From Hevea brasiliensis (taxonomy: Eukaryota; Streptophyta; Magnoliopsida; Malpighiales; Euphorbiaceae), in assembly GCF_030052815.1 (NCBI RefSeq), contig NC_079493.1:57579191-57643190 (forward strand): a stretch of DNA of 64,000 bases. The letters are read 5' to 3'. The notes below the pieces were generated by a model. The model ran no database searches, was not told the origin of the DNA, and was given only the letters and a program-made list of their open reading frames with translations. Positions 49,235 to 61,347 of the stretch are shown piece by piece (the stretch's first letter is position 1; each line of letters opens with the position of its first letter). The position numbers and the translations under genes are program-made.

Positions 49235-52200
49235 TGTAACACCCCTCACTCGTCTACAGTATAGCCGAGCAAGGCGTGCTACACGGCGTGCCGGAACACC
49301 TAGTCTGTGATTATTTCATTTCTTGAACTAAAATTGATTTTAAGAAGTCTTTTATGTAATATTCATATTATGCTGATACTATTGTCATACTTTGATAAAA
49401 TCAGTGTTTCAAGATTGGTAATAAAAATTTGGCAAGGTGCCGTCTATATTTAGGACAAACTGTCCTTCCAAACCTGTTGAAAACAGTTTAATATGATGAT
49501 ATCAAAATCTCAAATATTTCACAGTCTCTATTTCTCAATAAAGTCAATAGACTTTTACAGTCATAAAACAGTTCCATAATACAGTCCATAATAATTTAAA
49601 TATATATATAGAAAATCTCCATGTCATTTAATATGTACAAAATATTACAAACTTTGGAGCTTTCATAACATTACAAAATACAGGGCTGAATTTCAAATAT
49701 ACAACAAAAGTACAAAATACAAGATATCCTAAGTCCTACCATGTATGCAATGCAGTGCAGATGACCCTGGACTCCTGTGCAGATCTGATGTCTCACCCGG
49801 TCGTAGGTCTGCTGGGCTCCCCAGCTGTGTCTCCAATACCTACGCGTTACAAAAGCAACGCGCTAAGCAATTTTTCTTAGTGGTGCCAAATATAAAGAAA
49901 TATACACTAAAATAAAGTAAATAAAGTGTTTACGAATTTTTGGTGGTCTTTGTATATCGATGAGACTGGATTTATGTATTTGAATTTAAGAGTACTTGAA
50001 TTACTGCCCGTGTAGCCTATATACTGACCAAACTGGATAAACGGATATACTGGCACTGGGTACCTAGTACCTCGGGCCGTCACACCATCGGTCACAAAGT
50101 GTCTTCCGGTGTGCAAATAGCGTGGCTAAAAAGCCATATAGTCAATCTGGCGATAAGCCAAAAATAAATATACAATATGTATAGCCGTAGGCTATTAAAA
50201 TCCTGATCTTGGCATAATAAGCCGTAAAAACACAGTATGGCATAAAGCCATTTACAGAACAACTGTCAGAATCCTATTGGCATGCCAACCTATCCATACT
50301 AGTCAACTAGGCAAACTAGGGCACATTATAAATTATTTGTTTAATTCTTTAATTTTTGGAGTTTACTATTATATAATTCAAAAGTCAATGCATATGTTAA
50401 CCTTTTTAGGTAATATGGATAAGTTGTTTCTAGCATCAATATGTCACAATTTATATCTCAATATGCTACCAATATAGTGCAATTTATCATTTTTACAAGT
50501 TGGCATTCATTGCCAAAATGCTTCAAGCATCATTGTATGTAAAGTGTCAAATTCTTAATTTTTGTATGCTAGATTGGTCTAGCTTAAAGTCCTATTTTTC
50601 TTGGCTTTTAGCTTCTGGTCAAAGAAGCAAAATTGTAGCTCTATGTCTTATTGCACGCGGGGCAAAATTTCAAGTCATTCTGAGTTGTATAGACCAAGAT
50701 ATGGTCAATTTACTAAAGCTGGACAGATTGCACCTTTAGTACAAAATTTGGTCAATTTTAGGTCACTTTTGGTTCGGCAGTTTTGTACCCGAAATTTTGC
50801 AAGCCATTTGACTTGGTTCTGGCCATTTCTGGGCTTTGGTGTCTTCATAAGAATTGTAGATCTATGTCTAAACTAACCATGGTAAAAATTTCAGGTCAAT
50901 TGGACCTGTTTTGAGTGAGTTATGGTCATCCCAAGGACTACTGTTCATATGGTCAAAAATCTGGGTTGCAAGGTTGCTAATCCGGATTTGGTCATTTTTA
51001 AGGTCGGTTTCTAGGCAGAATTTTGACAACATTTCCACATGAAAGTTGGCCTATTTGGTGTCTAGTTTCACCCCCTATTGGCCTCATACCAATTGGGTTC
51101 ATAGTTTGGCACTTATGGCCTAATTTAGGTACTGCCTTCAATACACAACCTGCATAAAGCACATACACTTCCAATTTGGTATTCCTTCTCCTCCTCATTA
51201 CTTCAATATTCAATCAATAAAACTTCCATATCTATATTGTACACAATTCCAGCAACACTTTTGAGCAGAATATTGAAGTGCTCAATGCACACAATTCACC
51301 ATTAAGTTCAACACTCACTTCCACCAAAATTCAACATATCTCAATATCAATATTACACATACACTTCAACATAATCATACTTCAATGTAACTTACACTTG
51401 CTGCCCACAATTTAACATTAGCATATATCATTAATAACTACATGTTCACACACAAATTCATGCTATTAGGGGCTGCCAAACATGGCAGTTTGCTCAAGTC
51501 ATCAAAGTTCCATTTCACACCCTTAATTCAAACACTACATGCACATACTTAGATACAAACTTACTACAACTTTCATTTGAATTAATTAACCTTCATTTCC
51601 ATTCATTAGAAGTAAAAATAACTCAAGCTCAACAAAGGTTCATGGCTGCCAAAAATGGACAAGTCTATTTCTCACTATTTCTTTCATTTCTCTTCACCAA
51701 AATACTCACCTCAACCTAAACACAAGGTTTACTAAAGCAAGGGAGAGATTTTGGACACTTACCACTTGTGAACTTCCTTCAAACTTCACCAAATCTTGTT
51801 TTTCTTGTTGCCAATATCTTCCCCATGGTGAGTAGGCAAGCTTTAATGAAGGAACTAAGTAGAAAGGAGGGCTTGATTAATGGTGCATGGTGATGGAGGG
51901 AGTTTGGCCATTGTGGACTTGCATGGAAGTTCAATTCGTCCAAAACTTTGAAGGTTAAAGATGAAGATGATAATGAGTGCAATCTGCTGTCCCAAAGCAT
52001 ATTTTAGTGTCCCAATATTCAAGTTAGTGGAGCACTAAGCTCATTTTAATATTTAATTAGTTAAAGTTTCCTTATTTGCTCATTTTGCACCATTCTTTTA
52101 CTATTTACATATTGTATCCCATTTTAATTTTTTTCATGACATTTCCTAAGTGCAATATCATTTATTCTTAATGGAAATTGAGGTCAAAAGGCAACACTAG

Positions 52201-52639
52201 GTGTCAAATGACCAAAATACCCCACTTCAGGTTATATTCTCGATTTTTCGGTAACACCGATTTTTGTCTATTTCTCGATTTTTCATTTTTCTTTGTACTA
52301 ATTTACTAATTTTTCTTTGATATTTCTAGTGTCAATTACATTTCAATAAACCTTTATTTATGTCTCAAAATTAGATTCAGAGGGTTTCCATGGTCTGGGC
52401 CTTCAACGGCCTTCCAGTCTGATCACCCATCATTGCGGTCTTTGGCTCGTTTAACTTAGCATCATTTTCTCTCTTTCATTTTTGTTTGATTTTTCTTGTA
52501 TTTTCTTTTTATTTATTTCATCATTATATGTCTGTTCACTATCACCGAAGTGTAGTTCTAGACATCTTGACTTGCCTAGACTGTTATTTCACTACTGGAG
52601 CAATAGAACGTACAGAACACGTGCAATGGGGATGTTACA
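49235..52639 (-). repeat. A2 3' LTR (3,405 bp)
   Basis: The plus sequence begins TGTAACACCCCTCACTCG and ends GGGGATGTTACA. It is the reverse complement of the A1 LTRs over the whole length. The hairpin lies at 49843-49880. It serves as a third copy to decide which A1 LTR carries each change. The small frames inside are not genes. Confidence 0.95.
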
Positions 52640-52653
52640 ACTCTTCCCCTCTA
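52640..52653 (-). promoter_or_regulatory. A2 polypurine tract
   Basis: On the minus strand it reads TAGAGGGGAAGAGT, immediately before the 3' LTR, identical to A1. Confidence 0.85.
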
Positions 52654-52667
52654 AAAAAAAATTTTGT

Positions 52668-54206
52668 CCTCGAAATTTACCTGATGTGAAGAGCTGAGGG
52701 AACTGTTGTCTCATTGTCTCCTCGCTCTCCCATGTTGCCTCTTCCGTGTTGTGGTGTCTCCATAGGATTTTCACTAGTGGAATTGTCTTGTTTTTGAGCT
52801 CTTTTACCTCTCGTGCCAAGATTTTAATTGGTTCTTCTTCATATGTCAAGTCAGGTTGTACTACAATTTCTTCTGCTGAGATGACATGTGAAGGATCTGA
52901 TCTGTATCTTCTAAGCATCGAGACATGGAACACATTATGTATCTTGTCCAGCTCAGGTGGTAAGGCTAATCTGTAGGCTACTGGTCCCACACGTTCAATA
53001 ACTTCATATGGGCTAATAAACCTAGGGCTTAATTTTCCCTTTTTCCCGAATCTCAACACTTTCTTCCATGGTGATACTCTGAGAAATACTTTCTCGCCAA
53101 CTTCATACTCAATGTCCTTTCTTTTCAAGTCAGCATAAGATTTCTATCGGTCTGAGGCAACTTTCAAATTGGCCTTTATCAGTTTCACCTTTTCCTCTAT
53201 CTGTTTTATCAGGTCTGGCCCCACTAGCTTATCTTCACCCAACTCAGCCCAACATACAGGTGTTCTGCATTTTCTCCCATACAGTGCTTCATAGGGTGCC
53301 ATTTGTATGCTAGCTTGATAGCTATTATTATATGCAAATTCTGCCAGTGAAAGGTATCTGTCCCAACTTCCTTCAAACTCAATAACACAACTTCTCAGCA
53401 TATCCTTGAGGACCTATCACATATATTCGGTTATTATTATCATTATCAGTTCAATTATTGTTTACAATAACTCAATGAGTTTCAAAATTTACCTGGATTA
53501 TTCTTTCCGACTGTCCATCCGTCTGGATTACACACAAATGGAGTTGTGTGCCCAGGGATTCTTGTAATTTCTTCCAAAATCTAGATGTAAATCTCGGGTC
53601 TCTATCAGATATAATGGAAAGTGGAATTCCATGTAGTCTAACTATCTCACTGATGTACAATTCTGCTAGCTTTTCCAGTGAGTAGTCAGTTCTAACTGGC
53701 AGAAAATGTGCTAATTTGGTTAACCTATCCACAATCACCCATACTGCATCATGCTTCTTCTGAGTGAGAGTTAGACCACTGACAAAGTCCATAGTGACTC
53801 GGTCCCATTTCCATTTAGGTATGTTTATGGGTTGTAACAAACCTGATGGAACTTGATGTTCTACTTTGACTTGCTGACATGTCAAGCATCTAGTTACATA
53901 GTCAACTATGTCCTTCTTCATACCTGGCCACCAGTATCAGAGTTTCAGGTCATGGTACATTTTTGTGCTTCCTGGGTGCATAGCATACACACTGTTATGT
54001 GCTTCTTTCAGAATACTGGTTTTCAATTCTTTATCATCTGGAACACACACTCTTTCTTTATAGTACAGGCACCCATTTTCTTTCACTTCATATTCAGTTT
54101 CCTTCCCCTCAGTTATTTTGCCCATAATAGCCATTAATTTCCCATCTGTCTTCTGCCCATCCTGTATCTGTTGTAACAGATTCGGCTTCACTTGCAACTC
54201 AGCCAA
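52668..54206 (-). pseudogene. pol: A2 integrase with intron-like segment and chromodomain-like tail
   Basis: From 54206 down: the zinc region has HNSVYAMHPGSTKMYH with TGA where A1 has an Arg codon, then CLTCQQVK intact. The core has [16 protein letters not shown] and GQSERIIQ. A deletion near 53540 removes the FSTAFHP part that A1 keeps. Directly after SERIIQ comes a 79-bp segment with GT-AG ends (53414-53492), then VLKDMLRSC. TAG replaces Gln in ASDRQKSY near 53145. The last frame (to 52592, overrunning into the LTR) has GPYEVIERVGPVAYRL and the chromodomain-like LWRHHNTEEATWESEE. If the segment is spliced, core and tail are joined in frame. Confidence 0.93.
53414..53492 (-). other. Candidate 79-bp spliceosomal intron in A2 integrase
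   Basis: On the minus strand the junction reads CAG then GTAAATTTTG, and the end reads GTGATAG then GTCCTC. It is AT-rich, 79 bp (not a multiple of three), phase 0, with a stop codon (TGA) seven codons in. A CTGAT branch-site-like motif lies in its middle. A1 has the exact joined form CAG/GTCCTC at 14959/14960. D1 has a diverged copy at the same place (30753-30826). Confidence 0.75.
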
Positions 54207-54233
54207 AATAATTCCATCATGAGTTAAGGATAG

Positions 54234-55322
54234 TTAGGCATTCAGAGATCTTAATGCTACAATAGATTTTTTGCTTAAAGCATCAGCGACTACATTTGCC
54301 TTCCCAGGGTGGTAGTCAATCACACAATCATAATCTTTCAGGAATTCAATCCATCGCCTCTGTTTCAAATTAAGTTCCTTCTGGGTTGGCAAATACTTCA
54401 AACTCTTATGGTCTATGTATATGTAGCATTTTTCTCCATACAAGTAATGCCTCCATATCTTCAATGCGAAGATAATTGCTGCTAACTCTAAATCATGAGT
54501 AGGGTAATTCTTTTCATGTGGCCTTAACTGCCTGGAAGCATATGCGACCACTTTCCCTTCTTGCATGAGTACACACCCTAACCCATTGTGTGAGGCATCA
54601 CTATAGACTGCAAAGTCTTTTCCAGACATTGGCTGTGTTAACACTGGTGCCTCTGTCAACATAGCCTTCAGCCTCTCAAAACTGGCTTGACACTTGTCAT
54701 TCCAGTCAAATTTCATATTCTTGTGTAGTAATTTGGTCATTGGAGCAGCTATCAGGGAAAATCCCTTTACAAATCTTCTATAATATCCAGCTAACCCCAA
54801 GAAACTTCTGATCTCAGTTGTATTTCTAGGAGGCTTCCATTCCATCACTGCTTCAATCTTCTTGGGATCCACTCTAATCCCTTCAGCTGATACTACATGT
54901 CCAAGGAATGCAATCTCATTCAATCAGAACTCACACTTGGACAATTTAGCATACAATTTCTTCTCTTTTAGAGTCTGTAGAACAATTCTCAAATGCTCAT
55001 CATGTTCTGCTTTATCCTTGGAATACACCAGGATGTCATCGATGATGACCACTACGAACCGATCTAAGTATGGATGGAAGATACGGTTCATAAGGTCCAT
55101 GAATGCTGCTAGAGTGTTTGTTAACCCAAATGGCATCACCAGGAATTCATGCCCATACCAGGTTCTAAATGCAGTCTTAGGCACATCTGCATCCTTAACC
55201 CTTAGCTGATGATACCCTGATCTGAGATCAATCTTAGAAAACACACCGGCTCCCTTCAACTGATCAAACAGATCGTCAATTCTAGGCAATGAATACTTGT
55301 TCTTCACTGTTACTCTGTTTAA
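54234..55322 (-). pseudogene. pol: A2 reverse transcriptase (main part) and RNase H
   Basis: From 55322 down: [30 protein letters not shown], the polymerase site [11 protein letters not shown] (A1 has FIDD), and a missing Tyr codon in YGHEF. TGA replaces Trp in KCEFWLNE (A1 keeps TGG). The next frame (54923-54234) has [35 protein letters not shown] (the part A1 has lost), and RNase H motifs [20 protein letters not shown] and YIDHKSL. The last RNase H Asp is in [12 protein letters not shown] replaces a Gln codon at 54236. Confidence 0.95.
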
Positions 55323-56105
55323 CTACCGGTAGTCAACACATAACCTCAGTGTCCCATCTTTCTTCTTTACAAATAGTACCGGAGCTTCCCAAGGTGACAC
55401 ACTGGGGCGTATGAACCCCTTGTTTAGTAATTCTTGCAGCTGGATTTTTAACTCTTTCAATTCAGCAGGTGCCATCCTATACGGAGCAATTGAAATTGGA
55501 GCTGTACCTGGCATAATCTCAATAGCAAATTCAACTTCCCTTTCTGGTGGCAAACTAGGCAATTCCTCAGGAAATACCTCAGAGAAATCTCTTACTGTGG
55601 GTATGTCAGACAAGTCAAGTTTACCCTGCCTAGTGTCAACCACGTGTGCCAGATAGGCTTCACACCCTTTTCTCAGCCATCTCTTTGGAACTGTAGCTGA
55701 GATGACATTGGACAAGAAATCTGTCCTTTCACCCACTACTATTATTTCTTCGTTCTCAGCAGTTTTCAGAGAGATTCTCTTCAATTTACAATCTACTATT
55801 GCTTGATGATGGGATAACCAGTCCATTCCCAAAATCACATCAAACTCACAGAAAGGCAATTCGATTAAGTCTGCTGAGAACTCTTTCCCTTGAATCTTCA
55901 ATGGACAACCCTTATACACCTTGTTTACTACCACACTGTGGCCTAGCGGATTTGTGACCAAGATGTCTTGGTCACTTTCCTCCACTGGTATTCCCTTTTC
56001 TATGGGCAGCTTGATACAAATATATGAATGAGTAGATCCAGGATCCACTAATGCATGCACAAAAGTATTATAAAGGAGGAACGTACCCTTGATAACATCT
56101 GGAGC
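55323..56105 (-). pseudogene. pol: A2 protease, linker and RT N-terminus, ending in shared amber codon
   Basis: One frame from about 56060 to 55323: [10 protein letters not shown] (protease site), [35 protein letters not shown], then RT start with [45 protein letters not shown] and LRLCVDY. It ends with TAG at complement 55323-55325, the codon that should be Gln in VDYRQLN. A1 has TAG at the same codon. Another TAG replaces Gln in AQEEQDA near 56110. Confidence 0.95.
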
Positions 56106-57325
56106 ATCCTATTCCTCCTGTGCCCTTATAGCATAGGCTTTGGCTAGTTTTCTGCCTTCTGCTCTCTCCACAGACTTTGACACAGGTTTCTGTGAAGTAC
56201 CGGCTGCCTCAGCCTTACCCGGCCTTCTACCCCTTGGAGCTGGAGGGGCAGGCCTATCAGTTGATACCGAAGTGGATGTAACAGTTTTGCGTGGACAATC
56301 TCGGACTAGGTGGTCTATAGATCCACACCGTAAACAAGCACCTATCATCCTCCAACATTCACCCTTATGCCATTTTTGGCAATGTGGGCAAGCAACGAAT
56401 CTTGTTGGGCTGGTCCTGCACTGTTCCTAGAGAGCTAGCCATTGAAGGGGTGGACTGGCCTCTCCTTGGTGCAAACTGAGATTTGGGCCTCTGTGACTGA
56501 CCCTGACTTGGTGCTCTACTAAAACTCTGAGTAGGCGAACCTCTGAATTTCTTACTAGGGCGTAAGATGTCTTGATGCGACCACGACCTCTTTTCTGTCT
56601 GTCCATACATTCGCTCATTCTTTCTAACTTTTTCAACCTTAAGTGCAGCTTCCACTTACTTGGCATTCTCTTTAATCCCCGAGGCTGTAATCATTACTTT
56701 AATGTTATCATTGAGTCCTTCCTTAAATCTCTTGCATCTCTCTGCCTCATTAGGGACTATTTCCCGCCCATAGCGGCTCAGTCTGACAAATTCTCTTTCA
56801 TATTCAGCCACTGTCAACTGTCTCTGGCGTAGGGTAATAAACTCCATTCTCTTCTCTTCTAGGTACACACTGCCCACATATTTCTTTCTGAACTCAGTGA
56901 GAAAGAAATCCCAAGTTATCTGTTCTGGTGGCACCTCACTAGTTATTGTATCCCACCACTGGTATGCATCATCTTGCAGTAGTGATACAGCAGCTTCCAA
57001 ATTCTGCTCTGGAGTACAATGAAGTTGTTTCAAGACTCTTCCGATTCTGTCAACCGGTTTTTAATTTGTGAGAATCATCTTCCCTTTTGCCCAGAAAATC
57101 CACTGCTCCAAACTTTCTGAGTCTCTCCATGTGAGATTTTTGATATGGAGGTGGTGGTGGTGGCATAACTCCTGCCATCTGTCTAAAGAACTCAGCCATT
57201 TGTTGAAATGTGGCTGGTGCATTTGGTACTGGTGGAGCAGGTTCCCTCCTGTCTCCTGGTTCAGTCATAGATGGAGCATGACTTTCCACTTCCTCATCGA
57301 TCAGTCTCTGCGATGTGGAGTCCAT
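56106..57325 (-). pseudogene. gag: A2 gag (capsid and nucleocapsid)
   Basis: The ATG at complement 57323-57325 opens MDSTSQRLIDEEVESH. The Gln codon that is TAG in A1 is intact here. The frame breaks near 57060-57075, where CAG/CTG triplets kept in A1 are changed and bases are missing. The capsid (57033-56656) has AVSLLQDDAYQWWD, FLTEFRKKYV and RQLTVAEYEREFVRLSRYG. A second frame problem lies near 56655. The nucleocapsid has two knuckles; the second (GACLRCGSIDHLVRDCP, about 56340-56290) is intact. It is followed by the Pro/Gly-rich linker to protease. Confidence 0.92.
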
Positions 57326-57402
57326 ATTCTGATCAAAATAACAAAACAAATCAAAAGATCTGCATTAGAGTCATCTTCACACTTACAATGCAATGCATGA
57401 TG

Positions 57403-60400
57403 TGTAACACCCCTAAGTTTGGTAGTGCGTTCTACTGTTCCGGTGACCAGTGTTGTCCGGATAGCTAGGATGCCTAGAACTACACTTGGTTATGAGTGAC
57501 GAGACATAAAATAATGAAATACAAGAAAAGAAAATATAAGAAAAACAAAGGAAAAATAATAGCAAAGAAATATAACCAAGTTAAGCGAGCCGAGAACCCT
57601 AGCGATGGGTGACCGCACCGGGAAGTCACGGCGTGGACCGTTGACTAGCCACTGGATCATGGAACCCTGGAAAACATTTTTAGGACTTAAATAGACCCTT
57701 ATAGAAGAATAAATATCATTAGGAAGATCAAAGAAAAATTAAATAATTAGTACAAAGAAAAGTGAGAAATGGAAAAACAGACAAAACCCGGTGTTACCGA
57801 AAAATCGAGAATGCAACCCGAACAGGGGCATTATGGTCATTTGACATCCCGAATTGTCTTTTGACCTAAATGTCCATTAAAAATAAATAATATTACACTT
57901 AGAAAATAAAATGAAAAATTAATTTGGTGGTACCTAAAGTAAATAGCTAAAATTATGGGTTAATGTGGGATAAATGAACAATTAACATATAATATGATTT
58001 AAATTTGGTGAGTGGACCACTTGGGATTAATCAAACACTAAATGGGGCAGGTGTAAGTCCACTACACCATCTGCACATCATCTTCTCCAAAGTTTCTTCA
58101 CCATGCCGAAATGAAGGATGGGAAAATCCTCCATGGCCGTTTCTCTTCAAGCTTCATGCACTCCTCCATTTTAACTCCAATCACTTAGGTTCCTTCATTA
58201 AAGATTGTCTACACATCATAAGGAAGAGCTTGATACCAAAATCAAGAAGTTTAGTCAAGGTTTGGCAAGTTCCAACCATAAGGTAAGTTTGTATTTTGGA
58301 AGATTGCTTTGTTAAACTTTGTGTTCATGTTATGGGTGTTGGTTTTGTGAAGAAAATTTTCAAGTTTGAAGAGTTATTGAGATGTCCATTTTGGACAGCC
58401 ATGGAGTTGTGTATTTGATGAAATATTTGTGCATATATTTGATAAGAAATGATGTTGGTTAGGGTGATTTAATATCCTAGTAAATTATTCCATATGTATA
58501 TAGATTTATTGTGTAAAGTGTATGTAAGAATTAGTAAGTTTTAGGTGTATATGTGATTGTACTTAGACTTTGTAAATGTGAGTTTTAATTGGTGTATTAA
58601 GGATGTTTGTAATCTGCCCAAAGTTATGTTAATGTAAAGTAGAATATGGTTTTGGTAATGAACCAAAACAGAATTGGTAAGGGAAGTGGACATATAATAA
58701 TGTAAGTGTATAATTGATGTATGTTAAGTAAGGTAGTTAAGGGCAGTATGTATTTTAGTCTATAACTTTACATGTGTAACCTCAATTGGTATGAGACCAA
58801 TTGGAAGTGAAACTAGGCACAAAATGTGCCAACTTTCATTGAGAAAGCATACCAAAATTCTGCTTGCAAGGTGACATGAAAAATGACCAATTCGGATTGA
58901 GTACAATTGAGGCCTAAAAACTGACCATTTGGGCAGCAGTTAGTGTATAGGCCATAACTCACTCAAAACAGGTCCAATTGACCTGAAATTTTAACCATGA
59001 ATAGCTAAGACCCATACCTACAAGTCTTATGAAGACACCAAAGCCCTGAAATGACCATAAGCAAGTCAAACAGCTTGCACAAGTTCGGGTCCAAAAACTG
59101 GCCGAACCAAAGTTGACCGAATTGACCTAAAATGACCTAATTTGATGCCATTTGACCAGCAATAGTAAAATGACCATAACATGGCCTACATAACTCGGAT
59201 TGACCTAAAATTTTGCCCCGCGTTCCATAAGACATAGATCTACAAGTTTGTAGTTTTGACCGAAACCTAAAAACTGAGGAAACTAGGTCGTCCGGCTAGG
59301 TCAAACTAGTATTCCGGAATCCAGCAAGTTGCATTAAAATGCACTAAACAAGGAAATGAGTTTGGTAAAACGTACCAACCCTAAAACCCTATCGAATGTG
59401 ACATATTAATGACACTAAAACCTAATTTACCTAAAACGCATCGAGGGTCAGCATATTAGGTGATTGAGCAAATAATAGCCTTCAGTGAATTAATTATCGA
59501 ACATTATCGTTAGAGACAGTTTAATTTAGTACTGAAACACTTCAAATTGTGTTTCTCAGTTACCAAAAACTCAGGAAAAGGGAAGGAAACACTGAGTCCA
59601 GACCAGGAGACAATTATCAGAGGTTTGTGCACAACTAGTTTTCAACTGATTTTACTCTGAATAAGATTTCATATGATTAATCGTATGTTATTGATTTAAA
59701 TTGTGTTTGTGCACAACGGCTATTTCTTTTGAATTTTTCAATTGAAATGAATTATGACTATTGTACATTATTGTTTTAAATTGTGGAAATGTGTTTGAAT
59801 GGATATTTATTGCTTGAAAAGCATTGTAAATGATTTGATGGATACTATTGATTGAAAAGCACTGTAAATGGTTTTTGTGGAAATTAAAGATAATTATGAA
59901 TAGTGTTGCCATTTTGTGAATGAAATTATAACTTTGGAAATTTATTGGATTCTCACGAATCATTTGAATAAAATGTTTGGAATTGATTTTGTGTTCACAC
60001 TTAGCATGACAGTATCATATCATTCCTTCTCCTTTTATGGGGTTGTGATCGTTTATTTTCCTTCTCCATTTATGGAGTCGTGATCGTTTATTTTTCTCCC
60101 TCTCTGGTTTACCAGTTGGGGTGATCGGATGAGTACTCATTATATAGCTAGCTCCCTTCCTCATTGATTTCGATTAGTGGGGTTGTGATTGCTTTGTCGT
60201 GGTGTACAACGCGGCATTGATTGGAAATTTGTGTCATGGCTTAAGTTGTGAATGAATTGGTAACACTGTATTCTTAACTTATTCGACTAAATTGTGTTTT
60301 TATGCGATTTGATAATTTATGAAATGAAGTTTAAATTCTTATTGACATTTACTGTCTTTCGAATTTAACTATATTTTGATTATTGAGATTTATTGTAATA

Positions 60401-61157
60401 TTGTGTTAAATTCCTTATGACAGTATTGTCTTGAATTTAACTATAGTTTTTAAGTATCCACTATTTATTTGAATTATGAATTGTGATTTAAATTTGTATT
60501 TAGTTAATGTTGTGCACCACTGAGACATTGTCTCAGCGATAGCTTTTTATTATTGTCGCAGGTAGACAGACAGACAGTCTGTGGTGAAATGCTAGTACCT
60601 CAATGAGAGACTACTGTATAATGAGTATACCAATATTTTGTATTTTGTAATGTAATGTATGTTCACTGTATGTACATATTGTTGTTGGTTTTGAGCAGTT
60701 GTAAATAAAAATTGTACATTGAAGTTGCAAAATAATTATGAGTTATTTTGGCTTGTAAAAATTGTATTATATTTCTTTTACCTCAATCTTTGAAAAAAAA
60801 TCATTGTGGATTTGAGTTGAGAAATGTGTTGTGTTGAGAAAATGTTGGAGTTGAGATTTGGAAATATATTGAAGTGCTTTTTACAAGCTTTCTGAAGAAC
60901 TGTTTTATCCAAAATACAGATGGCACTCTGCCAAAATTTTTACAGAAATTCCAAATAAGTCAAATGTGTTAGTTCTATCGCTTCAGTTCACAAAAGTTTT
61001 TAACACTTGTAAATAGTGCTCACCACTGTGAAAGAAGTAAGAAAAGTTTTTAAAATCCCTTGTAGTGTATTTAATAGGTTATCAGTAGACGGAGTTGATA
61101 ATTCATTAGGTATACTACGGGATCATGTCATGCCTTACAGAGGGATAGGGTGTGACA
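57403..61157 (+). repeat. B3 5' LTR (3,755 bp)
   Basis: It starts TGTAACACCCCTAAG and ends TAGGGTGTGACA. It is collinear with B1 and the reverse of B2. At about 59577 it is continuous where B1 carries A1, so it shows the empty site (ACTCAGGAAAAGGG). The hairpin is at 60520-60536. It contains a repeated TTATGG-GTCGTGATCGTTTATTTT-like motif near 60035-60100 in place of the B1/B2 minisatellite. No gene. Confidence 0.95.
60520..60536 (+). other. LTR hairpin, B3 variant
   Basis: CTGAGACA and TGTCTCAG pair almost without loop. A weaker second stem follows (GCGATAGC and later TTGTCGC). It sits in the same local setting as in A and C: CACCAC before, a GCG-starting stem after. Confidence 0.55.
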
Positions 61158-61347
61158 TGTTTTAGTGGTATCAGGGCAAAGTTTTTAAATTCTGTTTTCA
61201 CCTGTTATTTGATTATTCTTTCTTCATAGTACAACTGCTCAATATCATTGTTTGATACATACAGTACATTACATTATAAATATGCCCTAACGGGAGGAAT
61301 TCTCCTTGTGTTATTGGTTCAGGAGATCTAAAATCCTCACATTGACT
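61158..61347 (+). promoter_or_regulatory. B3 leader with Met-tRNA primer site (61166-61177)
   Basis: TGGTATCAGGGC, 8 bp after the LTR, differs by one base from the TGGTATCAGAGC seen in A1 and D1. The leader then runs to the gag ATG at 61348 with no other recognisable signal. Confidence 0.85.

Larger units (their letters stand above)
49235..57402 (-). mobile_element. A2: second A-family Ty3/gypsy element, minus strand, 5' LTR beyond B3 and the window
   Basis: The 3' LTR (49235-52639) and the whole gag-pol region (to the gag ATG at 57325) are highly similar to A1 in opposite orientation. B3 interrupts the leader at 57402/57403, so the 5' LTR and primer site should lie right of the window. It is inserted in Cop3. 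It lacks the C2 insertion of A1 and keeps an intron-like segment in integrase that A1 lacks. Several stops and small deletions make it inactive. Confidence 0.95.

Noticed and set aside
54862..55209. Open frames on the plus strand opposite A2 pol (also 52746-52976 and 56140-56430)
   Set aside because: They are shadows of the well-supported minus-strand gag-pol and have no domain of their own.
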